Assembly: GCF_914767665.1 (NCBI RefSeq)
Contig: NC_059502.1
Span: 59,192,031 to 59,256,030, forward strand
Reading direction: 5' to 3'
Source of the DNA: Harmonia axyridis
Lineage: Eukaryota; Arthropoda; Insecta; Coleoptera; Coccinellidae
Length of the DNA stretch: 64,000 nt
Position 1 is the first letter of the stretch. Each line of letters begins with the position of its first letter. The position numbers and the translations under genes are program-made. Under the pieces are notes generated by a model that did not search any database, was not told where the DNA came from, and saw nothing but the letters and a program-made list of their open reading frames with translations. Shown piece after piece: positions 24,357 through 36,469 of the stretch.

Positions 24357-25297
24357 GGGGATGTTGTGGAATGACTGTCAAAATATCCAACACGAGGACC
24401 CTGTGCTAACTTGAGGAGGGCCGAAGAACCTCAACATTTCCGAATTTTTTTCAGTTTTCTGCTCATAATTTCCAAACTAAATGGTTTTCGACAAACACGA
24501 GGACCCTGTGCTAACTTGAGGAGGGCCGAAGAACCCTAATATTTTCGAACTTTTTTCGGTTAGATACAATCATTAGTGTTCATTAATTCTTGGTTATTAT
24601 TTATTGATTTAACCAAGTTGATCTGATCATTAAGATTATAATAATTATGGATTGATGAAATTTACAGTAAGGTGATAACATGCCACGATAACATTGAAAT
24701 ATCTGCTCTTCAAATAAACATAGGCTCTTAGTCAAAGCTACCTCCCCTCTCCACCTGTACTTCTTTATGTTTCAATATGTCGTTATTGATGAGTAATTAC
24801 TATTATTACCATAAAACGGCTGGAAATTGGTCAAAACTTTTGTTTTTCCAATTTTTGACATTTTGAGATAATTCCTCTAATTTTGATTGGCTGCATCTCG
24901 GTTGATATGAGGTTTAAAAAAAAGTTTCTAAGAACAAAATTATAGGGAATTCAATTATCTTCAACTTGGAAACTGAACTTCTTTGGTCGAAAACTAATTT
25001 AGTTAAAAGTTATAAGCAAAAAACAGAATGTGCAATTTTTTTCAGCTTTCCCACTTTTTTGCTTTACCTACTGGACTATTATTTGATAGACTGTATCTCA
25101 ATCGATATTGGGTTTACGAAAAAGTTTGTGAATACTAAATTGTAGAGAATTTGATGCTCTACAACTTTAAAAATAGATGTTAGAAGTTATGAGCAAAAAA
25201 CCGAAAAAAGTCCGAAAATGTTGAGATTCTTCGGCTCTCCTCAAGTTAGCACAGGGTCTTCGTGTTGGATATTTTGACTGAGTCATTCCACATCCCC
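24357..25297. mobile_element. Foldback element, about 941 bp, arms over 110 bp
   Basis: The left arm begins GGGGATGTTGTGGAATGACT and runs to about 24470. The right arm (about 25185-25297) is its reverse complement and ends AGTCATTCCACATCCCC. A 42-bp piece of the left arm (24389-24430) is repeated exactly at 24494-24535. The interior contains two diverged direct repeats (about 24912-25040 and 25120-25215) with the phrase AGTTATxAGCAAAAAAC. There is no coding capacity and the family is not recognised. Confidence 0.75.
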
Positions 25298-26324
25298 CTC
25301 AAATAACCTCTAGGAGTTTCATTGAGTTCGGAATTTTCTCCAGGTAAAATGTATATATCTACTGGACTAATAAGTCACACCAACACTTCTATCATCATTC
25401 TTCGATATTATAAGTCATGCCATCATTGATGGCCTTATGTTGCAACATTTCGAAAAAATGCTGCCATAATCCAAAATGGAATGACTAAGACAACGATCGA
25501 TGATCAATACTGTCTTCTGATCAGCATCCCAATTGTTTCCGCAAATATTTCTGTTTATCTAGCTAGGTTAGCGCTCGAGAAATACACACCGTCCAGGTTG
25601 AGGTGTGATGGAATTCTTCTTGTAGTGAATGAAACTGCGACAGACATTCCAGTGAAGATGTTATGACCACGTGAAAAATAGGATGCATTTTTGAAAGATA
25701 GTGTGGAGACTGCTCCGTCATTTTCAGGGGAATAAATAATATTATCGCCAGCGTATCGAATGACGCAAATGTTGAGATGATGGAGCAATTTTTCAAGGTG
25801 GTGATAGTAAACAAAATTTAATGAGGGAGGTAGGGTTCCCCCCTGGAGTAAACCTGTACTTGAGACTCTTGAATCAGATTGTCTGCAAATTTCATTAATA
25901 TATTTCTAATGTTGTATATATTATATGTTTATTCGATAGGGAAATCCTGCTCCTTAACTAATCGATCCTTTGATGGGCTGAAGAAGCCGTGTTGGCAGTG
26001 GTTCCTTTCGAATTCCTTCATGATTAACATCGAAAAGAACTCATTTCCTTCACTTTACTTCAAGGAAAAGGTAAGTAAACTGTTTATTCGCTATTCACCA
26101 TTTTTTTTTTATTCATGTTTTTTTACCGTACTGATGGGGGCCGAAAGCACGAAACACGTGTCTACGGTTAGCACTTCTCTGTGAGGAACTATCCTTATTA
26201 TTTTTCCTCTGTTCTAAACTGTTTAATTCGACAATAGAAATAATCACATATAACCTATTTCTGTTTTGTATGTAGGTATGAATCTACAATATCCTTAAAC
26301 TTCCTGAATTAGTTACAACCATAG
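25298..26324. other. Non-coding stretch, nothing recognised
   Basis: Short frames at 25481-25666 (plus) and 25555-25814 (minus) overlap each other and have no domain. A frame at 25879-26184 is also featureless. I would not call a gene here. Confidence 0.4.
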
Positions 26325-26915
26325 AGTAATAAACATAGATAGAGGGAGTATACGCAATTTTTTCATGTCCCAAACATGGTTAGATCACCTTGTCGGATTG
26401 TGATATATTTTCAAATCCCAAATTTTACTATATCGTTATGAATGTATATTATATTGGATCGAGTATTGGATGAAATATATTTATTTGAGTGATTCCCGAT
26501 TAAATATGCAAATTTGAATATTTGGAATTCGATACTTTTCCCAGTTGTCGAATTTATAATAGGCAGAATGTTTATTATTTTCTGTATCTACCTGCTGAAA
26601 TCCAAGGTTTGGCAAGTTTTGCTCTCCCAGTGTCATCGGTTTGGAGTGCTTGAAATTTGTTTTCTGAATTTCTGATATATTTAGGTATTTACTTCAAAAT
26701 ATTTTGGTTAATATAAAATGTTGATTCACGATTCACTATATGGGACATAAGAAGTGCGTTCTTTATTGAAAACTCACGAATTGAGTAAAATATCGTATTA
26801 CTGATATGTTTTCATTTCCGCGCGCTTCTTGTCAAATTTGATAGTTCACGTTGGGGAAAAAATTTGCTTACTTACTGAAAATGATATATGCTCCCTCTAT
26901 CTATGTTTCTTACTC
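26325..26915. mobile_element. Possible TIR element with ACATAGATAGAGGGAG ends
   Basis: AGAGTAATAAACATAGATAG with AGGGAGTATAC at 26325-26355 faces its reverse complement GCTCCCTCTATCTATGTTTC with TTACTCT at about 26889-26915, giving roughly 30-bp arms. No target duplication is obvious and the interior is non-coding, so this could also be two independent copies of one repeat in opposite orientation. Confidence 0.4.
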
Positions 26916-27655
26916 TGAGGTCACAACAGAGTCTAGAAGTCTGAAAGAAAAGGTACAGTTGTCCGTCTACACGTTTTCATTCAGTTTATTCCATCAAAGT
27001 TCATACAAAAATGCTGATTCATTCATTTCCTCAGCCAACAAAAGTGTTGTTAACTTTGTGTGACGTGTTACTAAAATGATTGATAATGTCTTGCTCAATT
27101 CCGCCGAATCAGGAAACAAATATGAACTTGGTTATTTTTGCCGTCGTTATTTGTTCTTGATGAAGTAATGAAAATGATTGATATTGAACGAACATTTTCC
27201 TTGGTTCATTGTGGCCTCCATATAATAAACATTATATTCCAGATATTATGGTATGTATACAAATAAAATTTTTCAGGTCGTTAATTAAACTTCTTTCACT
27301 GAAGATTTATGTCATGCGGGCGTTTTCAAATAGTCTGAAAAAAATTTGCGAATAAGGCTTGTGTTCCCAGGTTCTCTATTGATTCATTCAGTATAGAATA
27401 TTGTTATATAGTTATTTACGTTATTAACTTCACTTCTTCGTATAATGATTGATTTAACTTCGAATTATCTTAAGAATTAGTGAAGTGAAAGGACTTTCGC
27501 GTTCTTTGCTGAGATTATAAGTTTATAATACTATTTTATTGATGTACTGCTTTCCGATATGCTTAGATATTATTGGTTTTTTCTTTTTGCTAGTAGAGCT
27601 CCATTCAATCAGTGTATTTCTGACAATAATTATGAACAACGTTCGACGGACAGAA
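26916..27655. other. Non-coding stretch, nothing recognised
   Basis: The sequence is AT-rich with no supported gene or repeat. Confidence 0.45.
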
Positions 27656-29480
27656 CAGTTTATTTATTCACAATAAATACAACCCATCAACAATTTTCAT
27701 GAAGCTTCAATACGTCAAAAAAATTTAGTTAAAAACTGTTAAAATAAGTAACACCAAAGCTATCATGTCAAGTAATCACATGTAAATATAAAAAGAGTCA
27801 AAAAAGGCTGAATCTTAAGTCAATCTGATAGTCAATAATCGAGTGAAAGACAACCATATCAGACATGACAAACTTCTCAGAATGTCTCATTCACAATTCT
27901 CGCATAGTATAGAAGGCTTTTTTGTGCAAAATTTTCTTCATTTCGTGTTTCAACCTATTTTTGTTCATTACTCTGAAAGTTTCAGGAATCTTATAATATA
28001 CATGGAGTTTAAAAGTTCTCCGCATTCCTTATGGTGTAATTGTGGAATTTTCCATTTCTCGACATTTTCACCTCGGTATCATGGATATATGTATAGAATG
28101 CAGGAAAGTATGTACGAAGAGATGAGTATCAGTATGTTCTCCTCTTGAAAGTGACTCCTACAGTTTTCTGTACTTACCAATCCACACAATATACGTATAG
28201 CATTTTTTTGTTTTGTGGAAAACTTTTTATTTCAGGTCCACCACCCAAAACTGTAACCCATAGTTCAAAACACTACTGAAGTATCCATAGTAAGCGATTT
28301 TGGCTGTTTGATGCTTTTCTGTTAACTGTTTAGATCTTCTAATGAGTTAAGTAGCTATTGACGATTTATTTTCTGATCGTTCTATGTGTTTCCAGAACTC
28401 AAAATCCGGTTCCAGATTATAAAGTGTTTTTTCCCAGTTTATTCGGAATTGATTTGCATATTACATTGCATCAAAGTTCAGCCTGTACCAAGATCTTCGA
28501 TGTAATCTATTCGATCTAGTACTGCGTGATTTAACATTTGGAGGTAGGTGATTCATGTATATCGAAAATAATAGAGGCCTCATGGTGGACCCTTGGGGAA
28601 CTCCACACTCTACACATCCCCTGTCCTGAATGCAAAGTCTTTGATATCTACCCTGCAAGTAACTACTGATCAACTTGAGCGGGACAACTCTATAACCTTT
28701 GAAGCAAGTTATCATGATAAAGGGTATCAAACGCCTTAGTCAGATCGCATGCCATCAGCTTGAACTTCTTTCTTGACTCCAAAGCGTCTGCAACCTCAAC
28801 CAGTGCCGGAGTTGTTGCTGTACTTGTGGACCTATTCTGTATTTTGTTGGAAACAATGTTGTTCGAGACATATAATGTTTAACTTCCTAAAAAATTCCAA
28901 AAGTCTATTTTGGCGAGTCTTTCTCGAGCCAAGTTTAATGTGCGCCCTCTCCAGGGGTTTAGTGTTTCGTCCCGAGATCGCTGGTGGACTCATCGGTTAG
29001 GCTATCCAGCGATCTCTGCCTAAGACACACCTTCCCACACCATTGGGTGAGAAGTGAATCGGTTGCTTCGCGTCGACCCTTTTAAATACGCCGGGGCCGA
29101 TGTTTTGTGGCGCATTACCACCATAGCTCCATCTCTGAGCAAACCGAGTCACTACACTATCCTTCAGAGCAGTCTCGAATATTTTGTAGAGGCTTGGGAG
29201 AATTGAAATCGACCTGTAGTTTGAAGATTCAGATTTATCTCCTCTTTCGAATACAGTATTCATTTTGGCACGTTTCAACTGATCAGGAAAATAACCTTCT
29301 GGGCCAAAAGCTCTGCTATACTTGGAATGATCAGCTCTAACATACTTGGTGACATGTCATAGATATCTCTACAGTCTTGACTCTTGAGTTTCTTCGCTAT
29401 GTTCAGGACATTATCATTTCTCTTGAGAAAAAGGAATTTCCTATGAATTTTCCTGCTTTTCAATGCAGGTCTCGAGAATT
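27656..29480 (-). pseudogene. LINE (family A) relic with RT motifs
   Basis: In minus-strand order: KKLKSQDCRDIYDMSPSML (29463-29275) and SSNYRSISILPSLYKIFE (29278-28997), both in the N-terminal RT region. Next come MACDLTKAFDTL, RT motif A with its catalytic aspartate (about 28755), and ECGVPQGSTMRPLLFSIYMN (28640-28550), RT motif B. After a gap, 28270-27845 gives the C-terminal IPETFRVMNKNRLKHE, close to IPDRLKIMNKKKW in the copy at 57608. The 3' end has GTGAATAAATA as in the other family-A copies. Numerous stops and frameshifts are present, and the YADD box is not readable. Confidence 0.75.
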
Positions 29481-29940
29481 TAGGTCAACTTTTGCGCAGT
29501 TTTTCGCGATTCCCTTCTCTATTTTTGAAAGATCTTGATTAAAGGTCATAGAATTTATCGAATCATCAAAAACTCTCTCATTTTCTTGATGACTGAAATA
29601 CACTTGGGAGTTCAATGTTGACCAATATTTTTATTTTATTTATGTGTTTCTATCCCGACTGATGAATTGAGCTTTATCAACCATAAAACGAGCACATGAA
29701 ATTAAAATGCAATAGTAAATGAAATTAAATTTTTTTTTTTAAAATTCTTCTATATTTTTCGGCAGTGATGCGAGAAGATGCCGAGAATGTCATTATTAAA
29801 CTGCTCCACATGAGTTAGGGATATTGACTTAAATTGCAAAAAAATATGGTTCAAATGAGATTTTTGTGATGAAAATTCATATTTATATGATTTCAAGTTG
29901 CAGGATATAATATTAATTTTAGCCTGTAGGTCTGCAGCGT
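29481..29940. other. Non-coding spacer
   Basis: AT-rich DNA lies between the LINE relic and the Tc1-like element. ACAGGGTGGTTAAGAAAAAT at 29944-29963 may be the left terminus of that element. Confidence 0.35.
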
Positions 29941-30014
29941 AAACAGGGTGGTTAAGAAAAATCGGGTAAAATAACGAAATTCTATTCTCAGAGAATTCAA
30001 GCATTTTAAGACTC

Positions 30015-31030
30015 TCAATACAATGTATGGCCTCCACGGGCATCAATAACAGCTTGACATCTTCTTAGCATACTACACACGAGGTTGTTGAACATTTCTT
30101 GAGGAATTTGGTTCCAAAAACGGGGCAGGATCTCTCTCAGATCATTTAAGGATTCTGGGGTAGGTTGATGATTATCTAATCTTCTTTGGAGCATATCCCA
30201 TGCATGTTCTATGCCATTCAAATCTGGTGAGTGCGGAGGTATTGGTAAATGTGGAATACTAAGCTCCTCGCGCGCATTCTCAACTATGACTGCACGGTGT
30301 GGTCTAGCGTTATCGTCTAGAAATTGAAAAGTTTCACCAATAGCAACGTGGAAATTTGGCACAACATTATCAATGACATGCTCCCTATAGTGAAGGGCGG
30401 TCATATTCCCAGGACAAATGTGTAGATCTGTGCGCCTGTTGAAACATATCTCGGCCCATACCATAACACTACCTCCTCGGAATGGATGGACTTCTTGGAC
30501 ATATCGACGATTACGGGGTATGGGTGGGATTGTCCATACCCTTATCCTTCGAGAATCTGAAAATCGTTCATTTCTAGATTCATCAGTGAAAAGGACACTA
30601 CGCCAATGATCGTTCCAATTTATATGTTGCCTTGCCCATTCCAGTCTTTGACGCTTATGGTCACGTGTTAATGAAACTCCTCTTAATGGACGTCTAGAAC
30701 CTAGATTAACCTCTCTCGAACGTCGTCTGATGGTTTCGATGGAAACTTGGACCCCATCTGCATTTTGAGGAGTATTCCGTAGCATTCTACACGTAGATGT
30801 AGGGTTTCTTCTCGCCGAAACGGTGATGAAACGATCCTGAGTTGTTTTTCGTCGTCCACCAAGCCTTGGTCTTTCCAACACGGAACCTGTTCCCCTGAAC
30901 CTATTCCGAAGTCGAGATATTACACTTTGGCTGACTTGGAGCCTTTCCGCTACAACAACTTGAGTTAGGCCACCCTGTAGCATTCCGATAGCCCTATTAG
31001 CCACAGCGTTTGTTGATTAACGTCTTGGCA
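30015..31030 (-). pseudogene. Tc1-like DD34E transposase, almost intact
   Basis: A long minus-strand frame of about 330 residues covers the whole transposase. It has a helix-turn-helix (VVAERLQVSQSVISRLRNRF), a GRRKTT linker and a second DNA-binding region. The catalytic motifs are FTDESR (D1), FLDDNARPH (D2) and PHSPDLNGIEHAWD (E), with 34 residues between D2 and E, the Tc1 signature. G replaces P in the usual NPIE. The first methionine (31030) is followed by a stop as codon 5 (MPRR stop). The frame then runs on without a break to 30015, so only the extreme N-terminus is damaged. Residual activity would need a downstream ATG at about 30968. Confidence 0.88.
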
Positions 31031-31230
31031 TTTTCAGAAAACTCGTTTCAAATCGAAGCCGTTGATAAACTGACTCCATTTCAAAATAAGAACATTCATG
31101 AAGCATATGTAAAGAACCAAACTTCAGAAAAAAGGCGACCAGTTTGACGAAATGTCTCAACCTGTTTTTTATTGGATCGATTCAAGTTGTTATTGAGTTT
31201 TAAATGATTTAACAGCGATTTTCTCGAAGA

Positions 31231-32115
31231 ATAATAATAATATTTAATAATAATAATATTTATTCATCTCAATATTACAGATGGTGTCAAACCAATCCAA
31301 TATATGACCGTAATATATCAGTATATTAAATAATATTACAATATAGCACAATCACACAATAATTATCAGACAAACAAGAAAAAAAAATCACAAGTGATCG
31401 ACTGAATATTTGGGGAAAAAAACTCATCCATGGAATAAAGTGCATTCTCCCTGAGCAGTGCTTTGATTCTTCCCTTGAAGGCATTTGGATAAAGGGAGGT
31501 TACGCTCTCCGGAAGTTTGTTGTATAGTTTCAAAGTGTTGTATATAAACATCTTTCGTGTTTTCTCCAGACGATGTAAAGGAGTCACATATTTGTCTTCG
31601 AATCGCGTATGATGATCATGGACGCTCAAGTGTTTTTGAAACTTGTTTTTGTTCTTATGGACATATAAGAGGCACTCCAGGATGTAACAGCATGTGAAAG
31701 TAAGTATTCCATACTTTTTGAAGAGCGGACTACAGCTCGTCATTCGGTCAACCCCAGCCATTGTTCTTACAGCATTCTTCTGCTTCAAGAAGATCCTGCC
31801 AGCGTCCGTAGAAGCACCCCAAAGGATAATGCCGTATGTCATTCTTCCATGAAATTGAGCATGGTACACCATGAGAGCTTCTCTTTCTATGAGTAAGTTT
31901 TAATTTTCCTTATTGCGAACTGTGCTGTTCAGAGTTTTTTACTCAATTCATCTATGTGTTGAGCTCAACCTAGGTTTCCACTGATTGTCAAGCCGAGAAG
32001 GGATATACTTTCCTTGTTACTTCGCTTTGTAGTTATAAGTAGTTCTTTTGTTTTTTCAGTGTTGACCTTCATGCTGTTATTCTCAAACCAATCAACAGCA
32101 CTCTCAATTGAATTG
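31231..32115 (-). pseudogene. LINE 3' part (post-RT region to 3' tail)
   Basis: From 32115 leftwards the minus strand reads AVDWFENNSMKVNTEKTKEL, then SISLLGLTISGNLG, the thumb region after the YADD box. The frame 31872-31366 (168 residues) follows with MTYGIILWGAS, IFLKQKNAVRTMAG and YNTLKLYNKLPESVTSLYPN. The 3' end has an AATAAATATTATTATTATT tail (31231-31265), like the LINE copies at 46990 and 57608. It is 5'-truncated with stops between the two parts. Confidence 0.8.
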
Positions 32116-33049
32116 TTTGATTTTACTTTTAATAAACTTCATACATACATTCAAAACTATTGAATACGATATCCCTAATTCTTGTGGAAGAGTATATTCC
32201 CAAATACGTCCCTGGCTCCCATTTTTCGAACTCGAACAAATGATATCTTCAGAATCCAATTATACCTTCGAGTTACCGATCCATCGTGAAGAGCGCCGAA
32301 TCAAACACACAAATGAAAAGTCTGATGAGCAAAAAATTCATATTATTATTATCGGAGAAGTGACCCTTAACAAGAGGGGTTGAAGGGGGTTTCATTATTT
32401 TCGAAATGGTGATTTCGTTCCTTCCATAAAAACAGTCTTGTACACGCTCGATCTCGAGTATACCGTAATTGGAGTAACTGACGAGGAGAAAAGTCGGCCG
32501 TCTTTGACAAGGCAAATCACCTTGGGGGTGATATTATTCAGCCACATCACGAGGAGTTTTGCGGAGCGTCTCGCATGTGCACAACAGGCTGCGCTTGACG
32601 TTCGAAACTTGACTTTTTGATTAACTTACTTTCGATGATTCCGACATTCTGCTCATTTTGTAGGGATTTCTGTTTGAGTTGGACCGTTTGACGAATTCAA
32701 GTTGTTGAGTGAAATGTTGATTCAGGAAGCGTCATTAGTTGGAACTTCAATATTTGTGATGATGTTCCGCGATGTCGCTGCTAATGAACGTTGATTGGTT
32801 AGTTTCAACATTTCATAGGGAATTTCATCCTCTCACAGCAAATACACACATCGCCAAAATTCTTGGACACTCTTATGTTTGTCGAATTGAGACACTATTA
32901 ATATAAGTCAATAAGTGTATTACAAATTACAGTTAATCAGTTTGTGTATCCAATGCAATAGCTAAATTCAATCTTCACCAAACAAGAAAAAAAAAGTGCA
33001 TAATACAATGATTGCTAGAAACTGAAATAAAGAAGAAAACCATAATGTC
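32116..33049. other. Non-coding stretch, partly less AT-rich
   Basis: Frames at 32108-32383 and 32438-32620 (plus) and 32273-32515 (minus) overlap and carry no recognisable domain. The segment 32150-32620 looks unique and somewhat GC-richer, and may be a conserved non-coding element. That is inference only. Confidence 0.3.
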
Positions 33050-33364
33050 ACCTTACAGAGTACAGAGTACTGAAAAGTGGTTGATCTCTCAAATAAAATG
33101 TAGGAAAGTATAATTTCATCTGATTAAGAGGATCAGGGGAATCTATGTAACCCCGAACGGATTTGAAAAGAGACACTAGATCTCTGCGAGTTCTTGATAC
33201 TTCAAGTGTATCAAGAGAATATTTTATCCTCGGGTATGAAATATCCCCTTAAGGGTAGATGTTCGTTTTTTGGTATTCAACGTATCTGATTAATCTATTT
33301 CGAACATTTTGTAGACACATTATATTGAGGATTCCAGACACAACTGCCAAAAATCAATCGGCTG

Positions 33365-33404
<40 letters not shown>

Positions 33405-33690
33405 CACCGATAATAAAAGCCGACAATAGGTTCAGTTGAAAGATTTGCAGGTTCTTCCTATGAAGCCCATTAGCCTGTTACATTTCCTCACTGTATTCGA
33501 GATGTGCTCTTCTAAAGTCATCTTGGAATCGAATAAAATGCCCAAATCTTTCACAGAGGATATCCTACACAAAGTGAAGTCGTAGTTGAAGTCGAAGATA
33601 TTGAGATTTTTAGTGAAAGTTATGGACTGACACTTGGTAAAATTAAGATGGAGCTTGTTCAGTTTACGGTATTCAGAACCGACCAAAAAG
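33050..33690 (-). pseudogene. LINE reverse transcriptase C-terminal relic (second type)
   Basis: The frame 33686-33432 reads LHLNFTKCQSITFTKN and SSVKDLGILFDSKMTLEEHI, the segment following the RT active site in jockey/CR1-like LINEs. Beyond a TA microsatellite, broken frames continue as FLAVVSGILNIM, then RIKYSLDTLEVSRTRRDL and VSLFKSVRG toward 33050. Stops and frameshifts are common. It differs in sequence from the copies at 31231 and 46990. Confidence 0.7.
33368..33398. repeat. (TA)n microsatellite
   Basis: About 15 uninterrupted TA units lie inside the LINE relic, splitting its C-terminal coding sequence. Confidence 0.95.
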
Positions 33691-33850
33691 AGGCCATAAA
33701 GGTAAGTGGAAGGTGGAAATGGAGGTTTTTAGTGAGTATGCCCTGCAGGAGAGCCTCACACTACGCAGCAACTACGGACAGGTGTTTATACACTTGCTGA
33801 GATTTGCTGGGTGCTCATAAGATGGATTTCCCTTCATTAAAAAAAAAGAT
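33691..33850 (+). repeat. Possible A-tailed repeat unit
   Basis: A less AT-rich segment (GAGTATGCCCTGCAGGAGAG, then CTACGGACAGGTGTTTATAC) ends in a run of nine A residues at about 33838. The tail suggests a retroposed, SINE-like or processed sequence abutting the LINE relic. I do not recognise it, and no A or B box is evident. Confidence 0.3.
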
Positions 33851-35399
33851 AGGTTAGGTTCGAATTTAAGGGCTTAAAATTAGTTTAAAGGAAGTGAGCG
33901 CAAAATACCTACGGTTGAGGCGTCGGGCATTGGATGATGAAATAGTCTCAATAGAATGGATAATATTCACTTATTCTATAATTTATCACTGTTCCCAAAG
34001 AAATACGAAATATGATTATTTCTTCTAGGTCGATCCCATCCAACAAGCAATGAAAAAACCTGAAATATGATTTCAGTAGTGAAGACCATATTTTTAATTC
34101 TTGGCAACTGAAGAAAAATATAAAATAGATAAACTTTTGGAACTTATTTCGAAATCCATGAACTAAATACCTCGATTACCCAATATAAATTTTTGCAGAG
34201 TTAGCTTCTGTTGATGCGGCAATTTGGGTCTCTGACTAGGGAGGCACTTTGGCTAGCGACGGCTCTGGGTGAATCTCACTTGCTCTACGCACTAGAAAAG
34301 TTAATTGCCACTACAATCCCTTCAAAGTTATCACATATCAGTTCAACTCCCACACAACTCATACTGACCTGAAAGTGAAGTTAAGATATCAGTTACGTTA
34401 CGCTAAGCAAGATTCTCAAACTTTTTATTCTTTATTGAATAATTCAATTGATTTTCACTAACAATACAATACAATAAAACTAGTTCTAGAAGGCTATGGT
34501 TCAGAAATTTCATCCGTTCAGAGGTGGTACAGTTACTGCTTGGTGAGGCGTTTATTTGAATGGACGTACAGAATTGTTTGTTTTCATGTTTTTGATAAAT
34601 GAACAAGTTTACGTGGAAAAGAAAAAATTATCGACAATATTTAAATATTTCCTTGTATTACCTTTGATAGCAATGAGTCTTTCAAAAGATAGATTTCATG
34701 TAGGTCTATTCTGGAAGAACCCGAAGTAATAATATTTTACTTAAGCCTTAGTGTCACGAAAATAGTGACAAACTTCGCAGACTGAGCGAAGTAGAAAATA
34801 ATAGGCATTCGAAAACGATTTAACGGCAGATGTGGTCTCATCTTACGTATTCATAGGAAGTGCCAGATTTATTACATGAGTTGTGCGATTATACATTTCA
34901 ATTTCGACTCCAAGCTCTGTACGGTTGGAAAGATTTGATTCGAAATGTTATACTAGGTGCAGTCAATGGTTTGTATTGATGATGCAGGTATAGTATATCC
35001 AGAGTCACTTGAATTAGTCCAAGCGCGTGGCCAGATGTCCAGATGTCCTTTTGAAGTGGATACCGCGATCCGCTAAATACTGAAATTCACTTTAAAGTAT
35101 TGTTAGGCAATAAATTCACTGGCCCAGAATCAATTATTGGAAATTTGGACAACCCTTGTTTAATCGAAATATTCAGGCCATTCCTCCAAGTGACTTTGAA
35201 TATACTAAACTTACTTATCCCTCGGATAATTTTTTTCTAATTTTTATGTACATGTTGAAAGAAGTATCATTAATTTCGAGATCAAATCAACATTGTTGTG
35301 ATGATTCACGAAATTCACATTTTTTGGTCAATCTAAGTTTCACTGTCTACTTTACAGCAGGCAGTTACTACAAGCCCTCCCACCACGACTAGGTACTGA
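33851..35399. other. Non-coding stretch
   Basis: No gene is recognised. GGCTAGCGACGGCTCTG at about 34252 resembles CTAGCGACGGCCCTG at 39436, possibly ends of one hAT-like family, but no matching opposite terminus was found. Part of 34480-34570 resembles the region of the Tc1 relic near 36680 (TTCAGAGGTGG, TACTGCTTGG), so a small transposase fragment may be present. Confidence 0.3.
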
Positions 35400-35830
35400 C
35401 CTCGGGAGAGAACTTCAAACCCCTAACGGGGTGAACACTACTCCCTGATTTCGAATAGGGAAGAGGACTGTTGCGATAACTGATTTTGAAGATCGTATAG
35501 AGTACTATTTGAGCCTAAAATTTTACTTCAACATATCCATCGATAATGACATAACAGAGAAAATAGTGAAAGAGGCAATGTGGAATTCATCTCAAGAATA
35601 TTATTAGTATCCGACACATTTCAAAGGTATTTAGAAGTTATAATCTTCCACTATTTCACCTGTCATTTCGTTAGCGATGGAAATTTTGAAGCGGAATTTC
35701 AAGATTAGATATTACTCGATAAGATCTTCAAAATGAGGTATCGCAACACCCCTCATCCCTATTCAAAATCAAGGGGTTGTACTCACTCCCGTTAGGGGGA
35801 TGGAAAAAACGGAGAAGTTGTTCCTCCTCG
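35400..35830. mobile_element. Foldback element, about 430 bp, nearly all stem
   Basis: The left half (35400 to about 35580) and the right half (about 35650 to 35830) are reverse complements over most of their length. Shared words include CCCCTAACGGGGTGA / CACTCCCGTTAGGGG, GAATAGGGA / TCCCTATTC and TTTTGAAGATC / GATCTTCAAAA. The element could fold into one long imperfect hairpin. There is no coding capacity. Confidence 0.65.
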
Positions 35831-36469
35831 AATCAGAAATCGATGGGTCCAAGCGATTTTACACATTTTCATTTCAAAGTCGGAAAATCGAGGTGGATTC
35901 TTACATTGACAGTGGTGATCATAAGGATTATCATAAATTTTATGAATGGTGAATTATTTAAGAATTCGGTTATTGAACAATTATTGCCTTCTCTGCAGAT
36001 AATTAGTACTAAGTGTGTTACTTCAAAGCTCAGATAATTCATTTCAAAGATTCTTTGGAGAATGACAGAAGCTAGAATTATTAATGAATGAGGACAAAAA
36101 TGCTTGGATAAATAACCAACTAAGCTTGTTCGTGTCCGGTCCTCGTTGACCCTCTGATCCTCCTCCACGTCATTATGGCAATCCTTGAACCTGTCCGTCT
36201 TCGGTACAAAGTTTCTCACATGACTTGCTGTTCCATGATCCTTAATATTTTAAGGGTACTATTCCAGTTGTATTATAGATATTTTGAAATTTTTTTTACT
36301 TCGTTTTGACACATGTTGTTGCTATTCGGAATTGCCATTTTCTGATGGTTTTCCACTAGTGATATATCTGGTATGCAGTGAGGAACTGTTTCATCAGTCA
36401 GAAGCGTACGATAACAGTATAATTCACACCATTCATTGTCGAATCATGTAACAGCGGCTTCTGAATGCT
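35831..36469. other. Non-coding spacer
   Basis: Overlapping short frames on both strands at 35777-36219 have no domain. No gene is supported. Confidence 0.4.

Noticed and set aside
35777..36219. Overlapping 86- and 116-residue frames on both strands
   Set aside because: They are mutually antisense, have no domain, and overlap the right arm of a foldback element.
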